From assembly GCA_047620505.1 (NCBI GenBank), contig JBLHKS010000312.1:1-6540 (forward strand): DNA of 6,540 bases. The letters are read 5' to 3'. The notes under the pieces are model-generated. The model saw only the letters and a list, made by a program, of their open reading frames with translations, was not told where the DNA came from and searched no databases. Positions 1 to 5,714 of this stretch are shown piece after piece; within the stretch, counting starts at the first letter, position 1; the number at the start of each line of letters is the position of its first letter. A program made the translations under genes and the position numbers. The stretch is from JBLHKS01 sp047620505. Its GTDB lineage: Bacteria > Verrucomicrobiota > Verrucomicrobiia > Verrucomicrobiales > DEV007.

Positions 1-31
1 ACTCTTTTCGAGACTGATTCGAAGCCTGTAG

Positions 32-241
32 ATTCCGTCTTCTCAGCGTTGGGCTGCCGACCTCCTAGACCCCACTCGGCATCAAAAAATCCAGAAAGTT
101 TTCCACACCGTTGTCAGATATTACATCAACCCCGAGACAAAGTCGTATTGGGAAAAATTTAGAATAATCCTATTGAATTGCTCATGGAAGCATGCCGCTG
201 ACCTCGTCGAAGCAATTGATAGGATTATTCCTCGCGAATGA
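32..241 (+). pseudogene. 3' end of a broken or frameshifted upstream gene
   Basis: The frame ending at TGA 239-241 is open back to a TAG at 29-31 and has no ATG or GTG start. Its translation looks protein-like rather than random, with stretches such as VFHTVVRYYINPETKSYW and a last stretch ending in DRIIPRE. In the other frame, bases 1 to about 55 read TLFETDSKPVDSVFSALG, which also looks coding, so a one-base frameshift near 50-60 could join the two. The stop overlaps the start of the next gene as ATGA, the usual sign of an operon partner. I do not recognise the family. Alternatives are a sequencing error in an intact gene, or chance openness of an AT-rich leader. The long inverted repeat at 162-230 lies inside this frame, which is unusual for coding sequence. 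Confidence 0.35.
162..230 (+). promoter_or_regulatory. Long imperfect hairpin over the start region of the next gene
   Basis: Bases 162-172 (GAATAATCCTA) are exactly complementary to 220-230. After a small internal loop (173-175 against 218-219), bases 176-182 pair with 211-217 (AGCAATT). The terminal loop is 28 bases. The only Shine-Dalgarno-like bases before ATG 238, AGGA at 221-224, lie in the right arm. The folded RNA could therefore hide the ribosome site until a ribosome translating the upstream frame opens it. It could instead be a pair of mobile-element ends or a DNA operator. The complementarity is directly visible; the regulatory role is inferred. Confidence 0.5.
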
Positions 242-1407
242 GCGGTTCTGATTTGATGAAGGGATTTTTCAATATTCTAGGTTTGTGCACTATGCTTGCC
301 GCACAGGGCAACGCAAACGAACAGGATGTTAATCAGTTGGAGTTGCAATTTACGATTTTGCGAGCCGAAGTCGAAGATGAAATTACTTCCGGCCAAGATA
401 TTTTTATCAATGTAACAATTCCAGACGAAGAAGAGCGACCGAAGAACCTGATACAAATTGATAAGCTGGAGATTATTTATGACACGGGGCTGCAAAGGGC
501 TCGATATAGCATGTTTGAAGGCGAATATCATCAAACAGCAATTGAATCACAACGAATTGAAGAAATCTTCCCTTCAGATGTTCCTAACGTTATTTCTATA
601 AGACTACACTGCAATAAAGGCTGGACGGAGCGATTAACCGATGGAGCCTCGACACATCTGGTTGGGATCCACTTGAAATACATTGATCTCACCACGGGAA
701 AAAGCGGATTAGCAAGCGCCGCTGTATCAGTACGGATCGTGCCTTCATTTTTGCAGATTGTGGTGGGAGGATTTGTAGGCGCATTAATAGTGTTTGTTGT
801 GATGCTGATCTGGAAATATTTGGGCGGCAGAGCGCAGCCCAAGTCATTTATTTCAGTGATGCTACGTGTATTGCTTTTTGGGTTTTTAGGGAGTTTTGTC
901 TGCGTCGTAGTGCTGGCATTTCTGAATCAAGGCGCGGGTGGCATCCTTGGGATCGAAATAAGAGTTAATGACTTTCAGGGTGGGGTCGTGCTTGGAATGC
1001 TGACAAACATTTTGGCTCAACGAATTGTTATTCGACTCGGGCTAAATTCGGCAATTGAATCAGATTCCGGCGACTCCAGTCAGAATTCTACGGCAATTCC
1101 GGACCCTGATGCCTCGTCATCCGAAGACGAAGGATTGACGCGTCCTGAGTTCGAAAATGAGGACGCTTTCGCCGATGAACAAACCGCACCCTGCGCAGCT
1201 CCGGAAGTTGCTCCATCTGTCGAAGGGAAAATCGATCTGAATACGGCAAAACTTGAAGAACTTAAATCTCTCACTGGAATTCGAGACGTCATTGCTCAAC
1301 GAATTATTGACGGACGCCCCTTTCAAAGAGAAGAAGAGATTATTAATCTACAGGGATTCAGTCAGGGAAAATTTGATAGAATAAAAGATCGAATAGCGAC
1401 AGAATGA
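238..1407 (+). CDS. Secreted/membrane protein with C-terminal ComEA-like helix-hairpin-helix domain
   Basis: This 389-residue protein is of unknown overall function. Residues 7-26 form a hydrophobic signal-peptide-like segment preceded by M-K, so an alternative start at ATG 256 is possible. Start 238 is kept because it overlaps the upstream TGA. Residues about 30-170 are a beta-rich exodomain with no recognised motif. Strong hydrophobic spans lie at about 171-196 and 206-230, and a weaker one at 247-265. A Ser/Asp/Glu-rich linker covers about 271-325. Residues 331-386 (IDLNTAKLEELKSLTGI, then RPFQREEEIINLQGF) match the tandem helix-hairpin-helix DNA-binding domain of ComEA and related proteins. 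With two membrane spans the HhH domain would be outside, as in ComEA; with three it would be in the cytoplasm. Base composition is AT-richer than in the genes to the right, suggesting separate ancestry. A role in DNA binding or uptake is only a possibility. Confidence 0.8.
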   Translation: MSGSDLMKGFFNILGLCTMLAAQGNANEQDVNQLELQFTILRAEVEDEITSGQDIFINVTIPDEEERPKNLIQIDKLEIIYDTGLQRARYSMFEGEYHQTAIESQRIEEIFPSDVPNVISIRLHCNKGWTERLTDGASTHLVGIHLKYIDLTTGKSGLASAAVSVRIVPSFLQIVVGGFVGALIVFVVMLIWKYLGGRAQPKSFISVMLRVLLFGFLGSFVCVVVLAFLNQGAGGILGIEIRVNDFQGGVVLGMLTNILAQRIVIRLGLNSAIESDSGDSSQNSTAIPDPDASSSEDEGLTRPEFENEDAFADEQTAPCAAPEVAPSVEGKIDLNTAKLEELKSLTGIRDVIAQRIIDGRPFQREEEIINLQGFSQGKFDRIKDRIATE

Positions 1408-1420
1408 CTAAAGTGCCCCT

Positions 1421-1451
1421 CCGAAGAAAATAGGGACAGGTTTTCTATCGG
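1421..1451 (+). repeat. Short hairpin with GGGACAGG loop, REP-like
   Basis: CCGA (1421-1424) pairs with TCGG (1448-1451), and AGAAAA (1425-1430) pairs with TTTTCT (1441-1446), with one bulged base at 1447. The loop is TAGGGACAGG. It begins 14 bases after the stop of the HhH gene. There is no U-run after the stem, so it is not a standard intrinsic terminator. The core AATAGGGACAGG-TTTT resembles palindromic repeats I associate with RAYT (IS200-like) transposases in several phyla, but this is from memory and only one copy is present here. Confidence 0.4.
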
Positions 1452-1456
1452 AGAAT

Positions 1457-1675
1457 CGCGCCCCAACCGAAGCCGAAGGGGACGAAATCGCCGGCATCGT
1501 CGGTGTCGCGAGCATCGTCACGATCGCGGGCGTCCCGCAGCTGTGGTTTCCATCGTTTCATCGTGAATCCGAACACCTCGACATCGCCATCCAAACCGCG
1601 GTCGCCGATATCCAGAGAGCCGGATTCGAGGTCGATCGCATCGTGATCGAAGGCGACCCGCTCAAGTCCGCCTGA
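1457..1675 (+). pseudogene. Startless C-terminal remnant of a small hypothetical protein
   Basis: The frame ending at TGA 1673-1675 is open back to TAA 1409-1411. It contains no ATG, and its only GTG is near the end, so it cannot be a complete gene. The part from about 1475 on reads like real protein: GIVGVASIVTIAGVPQLWF, then FHRESEHLDIAIQTAVADI, then GFEVDRIVIEGDPL. The pattern of a hydrophobic strand, then 'REs...L..AI..A..DI..AGF.V..I.IE.D.L', resembles the C-terminal half of a roughly 100-residue family of unknown function. Codon use is GC-rich like the genes to the right, unlike the HhH gene just upstream. The 5' part appears to have been cut off where the AT-rich segment and the small hairpin begin. 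A true start that I cannot see is unlikely. Confidence 0.55.
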
Positions 1676-1722
1676 TCGGAGCGGTCAGCAGTTGCTGCGG
1701 GGCCGCCTCATGCCGGAGTTCC

Positions 1723-2169
1723 CTACGCCGCCCGAAAATCATCCGTCTGCCAGTCTCGGCGCCGAAGCCGCTCGAAGGCCTTTTCATCGGCCAACAACAA
1801 CCGCAGAAAATTGCTGACAGACTCTGAGGGCCGCGCTTTGCCCGATAGCCAGCGCGAAAAATTCTTTTCACCGTAGCCCGTGATTTCGGAGGCTGTTCGT
1901 TGCGTCAGGCCGTAATTGGTGAACAGGCGGCGGATTTCAGCCGGAGAAATCGCTTGGGTGAATTCGTGAACGAAGGATTCAATTGCGAGATTGCCCTCTT
2001 CTCCAATAACGGTGTCGCCACAGTGATCGCATTGCTCCATCGGAACGCTGGGCACGGTGAACGCCCCGTATCCCGGAAGCTCGGATTGGTAATCCAGACA
2101 CACTCGCTTTAAAACGCCGGCTTCGCATTCAAAACACGGAGTCTCGGTGGCTGTTTCAGTGGTTTTCAT
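1723..2169 (-). CDS. MqsA/YgiT-type antitoxin, zinc finger plus HTH
   Basis: This 148-residue protein is predicted to neutralise a toxin and to bind DNA as autorepressor of its operon. Residues 12-15 (CFEC) and 47-50 (CDHC) give the four cysteines of the N-terminal zinc-binding domain, and the intervening 'LPGYGAF' region is as in YgiT-type fingers. Residues 75-111 (ISPAEIRRLF, then GLTQRTASEITGYGEKNFSRW, then GKARP) align well with the MqsA helix-turn-helix, including the SR pair of the recognition helix; the Arg at 106 matches the DNA-contacting Arg101 of E. coli MqsA. The C-terminus 'SVSNFLRLL...FERLR' matches the MqsA helix after the HTH. The protein is slightly longer than E. coli MqsA (131) because of short extensions at both ends. 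Its start overlaps the stop of the upstream partner as ATGA and no Shine-Dalgarno is visible, so translation is probably coupled. The order partner-then-antitoxin is the mqsRA order. Confidence 0.85.
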   Translation of the reverse strand: MKTTETATETPCFECEAGVLKRVCLDYQSELPGYGAFTVPSVPMEQCDHCGDTVIGEEGNLAIESFVHEFTQAISPAEIRRLFTNYGLTQRTASEITGYGEKNFSRWLSGKARPSESVSNFLRLLLADEKAFERLRRRDWQTDDFRAA

Positions 2170-2546
2170 GACGACGGATTCAGGTGAACAAGTTGCAGAG
2201 GTTCGTAGCCGGTGTTGTGCGGATGCACCGCCAGTTTGACGCGAGGCGGATCTCCTTTCGGCGAGAGCGTGACGTGCACAAGGATTGCCGGAAACTCTCC
2301 GTCTTCCCCGTAGGGAAGAACGAATTGGTATTTCTGAGTATGGTGGGGTTCACCCTTGGGTTTCAGGTAGAGTTCGTATTTTTCCAGATGTTCGGCGAGA
2401 TCTTCGCAGAGGCCTTTCACGGTCAGGCCCCATGAGTTGAGGTAGCCGCGGCTGGTGGTGTCCGAATGGCTGATGAATCGCCGGGCCGGGTCCAGCAGGG
2501 CATCGATCGTTCGTTCCCGAATTTCTGCTGAGGCAAACGGCGGCAT
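2166..2546 (-). CDS. Putative toxin partner of the MqsA-type antitoxin, unrecognised family
   Basis: This 126-residue soluble protein has no signal peptide or membrane span. I do not recognise it as a named family. Residues 8-20 form a helix (EIRERTIDALLDP). Residues 38-60 (SWGLTVKGLCEDLAEHLEKYELY) look like the helical 'G(L/M)C..L..L....(F/L)Y' segment of MqsR. Residues 61-115 are a likely beta sheet, KYQFVLPY and PAILVHVTLS then PRVKLAVHPH, broadly in the order seen in MqsR/RelE-fold toxins. Conserved-looking basic and His residues (H68, H69, K72, K104, H108, H110) could be catalytic, but this is a guess. It is the first gene of a two-gene cassette, overlapping the antitoxin start by four bases. 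No good Shine-Dalgarno precedes ATG 2544-2546, so a very short leader is possible. Gene order and partner favour a toxin role; sequence alone does not prove it. Confidence 0.7.
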   Translation of the reverse strand: MPPFASAEIRERTIDALLDPARRFISHSDTTSRGYLNSWGLTVKGLCEDLAEHLEKYELYLKPKGEPHHTQKYQFVLPYGEDGEFPAILVHVTLSPKGDPPRVKLAVHPHNTGYEPLQLVHLNPSS

Positions 2547-2557
2547 TGTGAAGGGCT

Positions 2558-2586
2558 AATCTGGTGCCTTTTGACACCATTTGCAA
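2558..2586 (-). promoter_or_regulatory. Possible promoter of the toxin-antitoxin cassette
   Basis: On the minus strand TTGCAA (2586-2581) and CAGATT (2563-2558) are 17 bases apart and match the sigma-70 -35 and -10 consensus at 4/6 and 3/6 positions. A start about 7 bases downstream would leave only a few bases before the ATG at 2546, which would explain the missing ribosome site. Weak by itself; the position around the palindrome makes it worth listing. Confidence 0.25.
2562..2579. promoter_or_regulatory. Candidate operator palindrome TGGTG-N8-CACCA
   Basis: TGGTG (2562-2566) and CACCA (2575-2579) are perfect inverted repeats around eight bases. They lie 16 bases upstream of the first cassette gene and between the two putative promoter hexamers. 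MqsA-type antitoxins repress their own operons by binding short palindromes with dimeric HTH domains, so this is the natural candidate site. Binding is inferred. Confidence 0.4.
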
Positions 2587-2757
2587 GGAGCCCGGATCTA
2601 CGGAGATGGATTGCTCGACGGGCGCCGTTCGGGCGGCTCAGCTGGGTAACCGAATGCCTTCCGATTGGCGGATTCAGTCGTTTCCATTGAGGCCGCGGTT
2701 GCGGATCGCTTTCGGATTAATGCATAGGTCGTGAGTTGATTTGATTCCACTACCTAC
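2587..2757. other. Intergenic stretch, no feature seen
   Basis: This lies between the end of gmk and the toxin-antitoxin promoter region. I see no convincing gene, no RNA fold and no GC-stem with U-run that would terminate the gmk operon. A 29-codon ATG frame on the minus strand (2687-2598) is Pro/Arg/Ser-rich, lacks a ribosome site and does not look like protein. Confidence 0.5.
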
Positions 2758-3357
2758 TTACCTCACTCGCTCAACCGCCAGAATCTCGCCAAACGCGCGG
2801 AAATCCGCCTCGCGATCGCCAGTGATGATCGTGTGCCGGTACTTCGGTTGCTCGGCCATTTCACGCTCGGCATTTTGCATCCGTAGGGCCAATTCCCTGG
2901 CTTCCATCGCACCTCGCGATTGCACTCGGCGTTTCAGCTCATCGAGGCTTGACGGCATGATGAAAATATCGACAAGCGCCTGACGAACTTCTTCGTCCGC
3001 GCAAATCCGGAGCTGCTCAGCACCTTGGATGTCGAGGTCCATCAGCACGTCGACTCCGTTGCGGATTTGGTCGAGAACCGGGCCTTTCAGAGTTCCGTAG
3101 TAGCGATCGTGAACTTTCGCGAACTCCAGCAGCTGCTGGTCTGCGACGCGAGATTCAAAATCCGCATTGTCGAGAAAATGATAGTCCTGCCCATCAACTT
3201 CTCCCTCACGCGGAGGGCGAGTGGTGCAGGAAACGGAGTAGACGCACTCGGCGGATTCCGCGGCCAGGCGGTGACAAAGCGTGGTTTTTCCAGAGCCGGA
3301 CGGACCGGACACGACAACGATGAGGCCTTGGCGCGGAGAAGGTTTTTCCAGGTTCAC
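2758..3357 (-). CDS. gmk: Guanylate kinase
   Basis: This enzyme catalyses ATP-dependent phosphorylation of GMP (and dGMP) to GDP in the cytoplasm, an essential step in GTP supply. The 199 residues fit the usual length (about 190-210). The P-loop GPSGSGKT is at 18-25. The GMP-binding segment SCTTRPPREGEVDGQDYHFLD is at 43-63, in full agreement with the family. LLEFAKVHDRYYGT (76-89) supplies further GMP contacts, VLMDLDIQGA (104-113) is the Walker B-like strand, and the lid/adenine part is RRVQSRG...ELALRMQNAEREM (143-167). Translation starts with GTG (3357-3355), which overlaps the deoC stop as GTGA. There is no Shine-Dalgarno upstream, so it is probably read by ribosomes finishing deoC. It is the last gene of the three-gene operon. 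No key residue appears to be missing. Confidence 0.97.
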   Translation of the reverse strand: MNLEKPSPRQGLIVVVSGPSGSGKTTLCHRLAAESAECVYSVSCTTRPPREGEVDGQDYHFLDNADFESRVADQQLLEFAKVHDRYYGTLKGPVLDQIRNGVDVLMDLDIQGAEQLRICADEEVRQALVDIFIMPSSLDELKRRVQSRGAMEARELALRMQNAEREMAEQPKYRHTIITGDREADFRAFGEILAVERVR

Positions 3358-4262
3358 GACAACGAAAAATAGTCGGCGCTTTGATAGGGGCCATCGACGA
3401 GCTTGGCAATTTGCAAGGTGACGTCGCCGAGGAGCGAGCTCGCGCCGAAGCGGAAGAGGTTCGGCGATAGCCAGTCGTCGCCGAGAGTTTCTTTGAGCAT
3501 CACGAGATAATGCAGGGCCTCCTTCGCGGTGCGGATTCCGCCAGCGGGTTTGATCCCGATTTTCTTGCCGGTCGCGAAAAAATGATCCCGAACGGCCTCG
3601 GCCATCACGAGCGTAACCGGCAACGTGGCTGCGGGCGAAACTTTGCCGGTTGATGTTTTGATGAAATCCGCGCCGGCCTGCATCGCGATCTCGCTGACGA
3701 GCCTGACATTGTCATAAGTTTTCAGCTCGCCGGTTTCGAAAATGACTTTGAGATGAGCCTCGCCGCAGGCCTCCTTGACGGCGGAGATTTCGTCGAATGT
3801 CAGGGCGTGATTTCCACGAAGAAATTCGCCGCGGCTGATGACCATGTCGATCTCAGATGCGCCCTCGCCAACGGCGAAACGGACGTCGTCGAGCTTCTTG
3901 TCGAGCGGGAACTGGCCGCTGGGGAAAGCGGTCGCCACGGAGGCCAGTTGAACGGGGGAGTCACCCAGCAGCTGCCGGACGTCTCGCACGAGATTCGGGT
4001 AGACGCAGATCGCGGCGCAGGGCGGGCATTCGAAGCGCGGAGCCATCGGCTGAAGCGCTTTTTGAACGAGGTAACGAATCTTGCCGGGCGTGTCCTGACC
4101 CTCAAGCGTGGTCAAGTCCATCATCGAAGCGGCCAGTCTCAACCCCTGGGCTTTGGCGTCGTTTTTGATCGAGCGTTTCGTGAATTTCGCAGCGCGCTCC
4201 TCCACGCCAACGGCGTCGATTCCGCGTCCGGACAATTCGATATCGGCAAAGGTCTTGCTCAC
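3354..4262 (-). CDS. deoC: Deoxyribose-phosphate aldolase, long eukaryote-type form
   Basis: This enzyme reversibly cleaves 2-deoxyribose-5-phosphate to glyceraldehyde-3-phosphate and acetaldehyde, the last step of deoxynucleoside catabolism. In 302-residue numbering the Schiff-base lysine is K202 in FIKTSTGK, the second active-site lysine is K238 in GIKPAGG, the proton-relay Asp is D139 in EIDMVI, and the N-terminal MDLTTLEG motif is at 48-55. The length (about 300 against about 250-260 for E. coli DeoC) and the C-terminal run KEALHYLVMLKETLGDDWL...LFRFGASSLL are like human DERA rather than short bacterial DeoC. I chose GTG 4262 because it overlaps the upstream stop as GTGA, exactly as at the deoC/gmk junction. 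A longer frame opens at 4298 (12 more residues) but would run well into the upstream gene. The gene sits in the middle of the operon, before gmk. Confidence 0.95.
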   Translation of the reverse strand: MSKTFADIELSGRGIDAVGVEERAAKFTKRSIKNDAKAQGLRLAASMMDLTTLEGQDTPGKIRYLVQKALQPMAPRFECPPCAAICVYPNLVRDVRQLLGDSPVQLASVATAFPSGQFPLDKKLDDVRFAVGEGASEIDMVISRGEFLRGNHALTFDEISAVKEACGEAHLKVIFETGELKTYDNVRLVSEIAMQAGADFIKTSTGKVSPAATLPVTLVMAEAVRDHFFATGKKIGIKPAGGIRTAKEALHYLVMLKETLGDDWLSPNLFRFGASSLLGDVTLQIAKLVDGPYQSADYFSLS

Positions 4263-5137
4263 GATAGTTTCACGATGTCCTTGAGAAACTGGCCCCACAA
4301 GTAAAACAAACCGCGCCAGGAATAACGAAAAGTGGCCGTGTCGACTTTCGCGATGATGCCTCTGGCGAAATTGAAATCGAGCTGACGCTGAACCTCGGCC
4401 TCGATCTGTTCGTGGGCCGCTTCGGGCTCCGGATCGTAGCCGACGAGATGCTCTTCGCCGACGTTGTTGGCGAGGAGAAACGCTTCGTGCCTACCGAGCA
4501 TGTCCTCGAACGAACTGGCGTCGTTGAGCCGGTTGACGATCAGATCCGGCGGCAATTTCATGGCGTAAGCGAAGGGATAATTCCAGGAGCGCCAGCTTCG
4601 GCTCTCGCGATCGCGCGACGTGATCGAGACGTAGGCGAAGGCAATCTGTTCCTGGCGACTCATGCAGATGCTGACCTGAGTCTTGTCCTCTTCTTTGTAA
4701 AAAATCCGGTAAAACTGCTCGAGGCTTTCCCATTCCCAGCCGGCGTCATCGACGTATTCATAACCTTGATCCTCGATCTCGCGAGTGAACTGGTTTAAGT
4801 CTGGAAACTGCGCAGACGACGGCGGCATTTTGTGCTCCATCTTTTTCTCGATCGGCAGCCGGAGTTTGCGAATCCGGGTGAGGAGCTCGATCCAGGGCAG
4901 AAAAAACCAGGCGAGCAGCGCGCCGATCCCGGCTCCGTGGCTGTTGAAAATAAAGAAGGCCGTCAGGTAGCTGGCGATGAGGACCGCAACCAGGCTGAGC
5001 TTTCGGATCACGGGATGCGCGAAGGATCGGCAAGCGAACGCGAAAATGATCACGCCGATCACGAGAATGGTTTGTTGAAAAGCGGTGTCCACGGTGTCTG
5101 GCTGGGTCCCTTTGGCGGTGAGCGACTCCGAATTCAA
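4259..5137 (-). CDS. Hypothetical membrane protein, first gene of the deoC-gmk operon
   Basis: This 292-residue protein is not one I recognise. The N-terminal third carries three hydrophobic spans: about 22-40, 46-65 and 67-87. The rest is a soluble domain: a basic stretch (RIRKLRLPIEKK, 88-99), a mixed alpha/beta part with many aromatic residues (YEYVDDAGWEWESLEQFYRIFY, strands 154-173), and a C-terminal helix-rich tail. The C-terminal part 'FRYSWRGLFYLWGQFLKDI' is amphipathic. With three spans, the N-terminus and the large domain lie on opposite sides of the membrane; the positive loop suggests that the domain is cytoplasmic. The listed start is TTG (5137) with only a weak GGA upstream; GTG at 5092 (residue 16) is a good alternative and keeps all spans. 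The stop overlaps the deoC start as GTGA, so the protein is made in step with DeoC and Gmk, but its job there is unknown. Confidence 0.8.
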   Translation of the reverse strand: MNSESLTAKGTQPDTVDTAFQQTILVIGVIIFAFACRSFAHPVIRKLSLVAVLIASYLTAFFIFNSHGAGIGALLAWFFLPWIELLTRIRKLRLPIEKKMEHKMPPSSAQFPDLNQFTREIEDQGYEYVDDAGWEWESLEQFYRIFYKEEDKTQVSICMSRQEQIAFAYVSITSRDRESRSWRSWNYPFAYAMKLPPDLIVNRLNDASSFEDMLGRHEAFLLANNVGEEHLVGYDPEPEAAHEQIEAEVQRQLDFNFARGIIAKVDTATFRYSWRGLFYLWGQFLKDIVKLS

Positions 5138-5186
5138 GCCCGAAATTCCAAGATGAACGAGACGAAGATGCAGGGCAAGTTAAGCC

Positions 5187-5666
5187 ATGAAAAAGGTCAA
5201 TACGAATCATCTGGACGAACAATCGTGGGAGTCGCCGAAGGGCAATTTTGCTGGATTCGGCAAAGGTGTTTCGATCGCTCTGGGCCGTAAGCCGGAATCG
5301 ACGGACTCGATGGAGCGGCATCCGTTCGATGTCGAGATTCTCCGGATTCCACCCGGAAAAACGCCCTACCCGCATCATTCGCACAGCGCGCAGTGGGAGT
5401 TTTACCACGTGATTTCTGGAAATGGCGCGGTTCGGGATGACGCCGGGAGCGAGCCGATCGAGGCGGGCGACGCGTTCGTTTTCAAGCCGGGCGAGGCGCA
5501 CCAGCTGATCGCGGACGCGGATTCCGAGCTGGTGATCTACGTAATCGCGGACAATCCGGTCGGCGAGTCCTGCCACTACCCGGACAGCGACAAATGGTTC
5601 GTGGGCTCGCCAGAGCGTCGCAATTTTCGCGGGGAGAAGCTGGATTATTACGATGGAGAGGAGTGA
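5187..5666 (+). CDS. Small single-domain cupin protein
   Basis: This 159-residue soluble protein is one beta-barrel cupin. Motif 1 is G57...H64-S-H66...E71...G78 (PHHSHSAQWEFYHVISGNG) and motif 2 is G94...P101-G-E-A-H105 (GDAFVFKPGEAH). H64, H66, E71 and H105 are therefore all present as metal ligands. The flanking parts, VNTNHLDEQSWESPKGNF at the start and 'GESCHYPDSDKW...SPERR...LDYYDGEE' at the end, are shared with a conserved uncharacterised cupin group I associate with Verrucomicrobia and proteobacteria. The substrate is unknown; it could be a sugar-binding or dioxygenase-like protein. AGGG at 5172-5175 is a fair ribosome site 11 bases before ATG 5187. It is divergent from the deoC-gmk operon with about 50 bases between, and 48 bases ahead of the PhoD-like gene, probably in one transcript. 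Confidence 0.93.
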   Translation: MKKVNTNHLDEQSWESPKGNFAGFGKGVSIALGRKPESTDSMERHPFDVEILRIPPGKTPYPHHSHSAQWEFYHVISGNGAVRDDAGSEPIEAGDAFVFKPGEAHQLIADADSELVIYVIADNPVGESCHYPDSDKWFVGSPERRNFRGEKLDYYDGEE

Positions 5667-5702
5667 ATTGCAGATGTTCGCAGATCCGCGTTGCGATTTG
5701 AC

Positions 5703-5706
5703 GGAG
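5703..5706 (+). promoter_or_regulatory. Ribosome binding site GGAG deciding the phosphatase start
   Basis: GGAG lies 8 bases before ATG 5715, ideal spacing, while the in-frame ATG 5727 has nothing comparable upstream. It therefore favours 5715 as start. Confidence 0.6.
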
Positions 5707-5714
5707 CCCAACAA

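Noticed and set aside
1686..1697. Small palindrome CAGCA-GT-TGCTG between the remnant and the antitoxin gene, as a terminator
   Set aside because: The stem has only five pairs with a two-base loop and there is no U-run on either strand.
2598..2687. A 29-codon ATG frame on the minus strand between gmk and the cassette
   Set aside because: It has no ribosome site and a Pro/Arg/Ser-rich translation with no sign of structure.
3753..4304. A 183-codon plus-strand frame over deoC
   Set aside because: It is the complement of deoC, whose catalytic motifs are all present.
5138..5186. Promoters for the divergent operons
   Set aside because: No pair of hexamers at acceptable spacing stood out on either strand in the 49 bases; the promoters may lie inside the genes.
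4758..5714. A 318-codon open frame on the minus strand
   Set aside because: It lies antisense to the whole cupin gene and out of frame over the membrane-protein gene. The translation is Arg/His-rich without any domain, while both overlapped genes are well supported.
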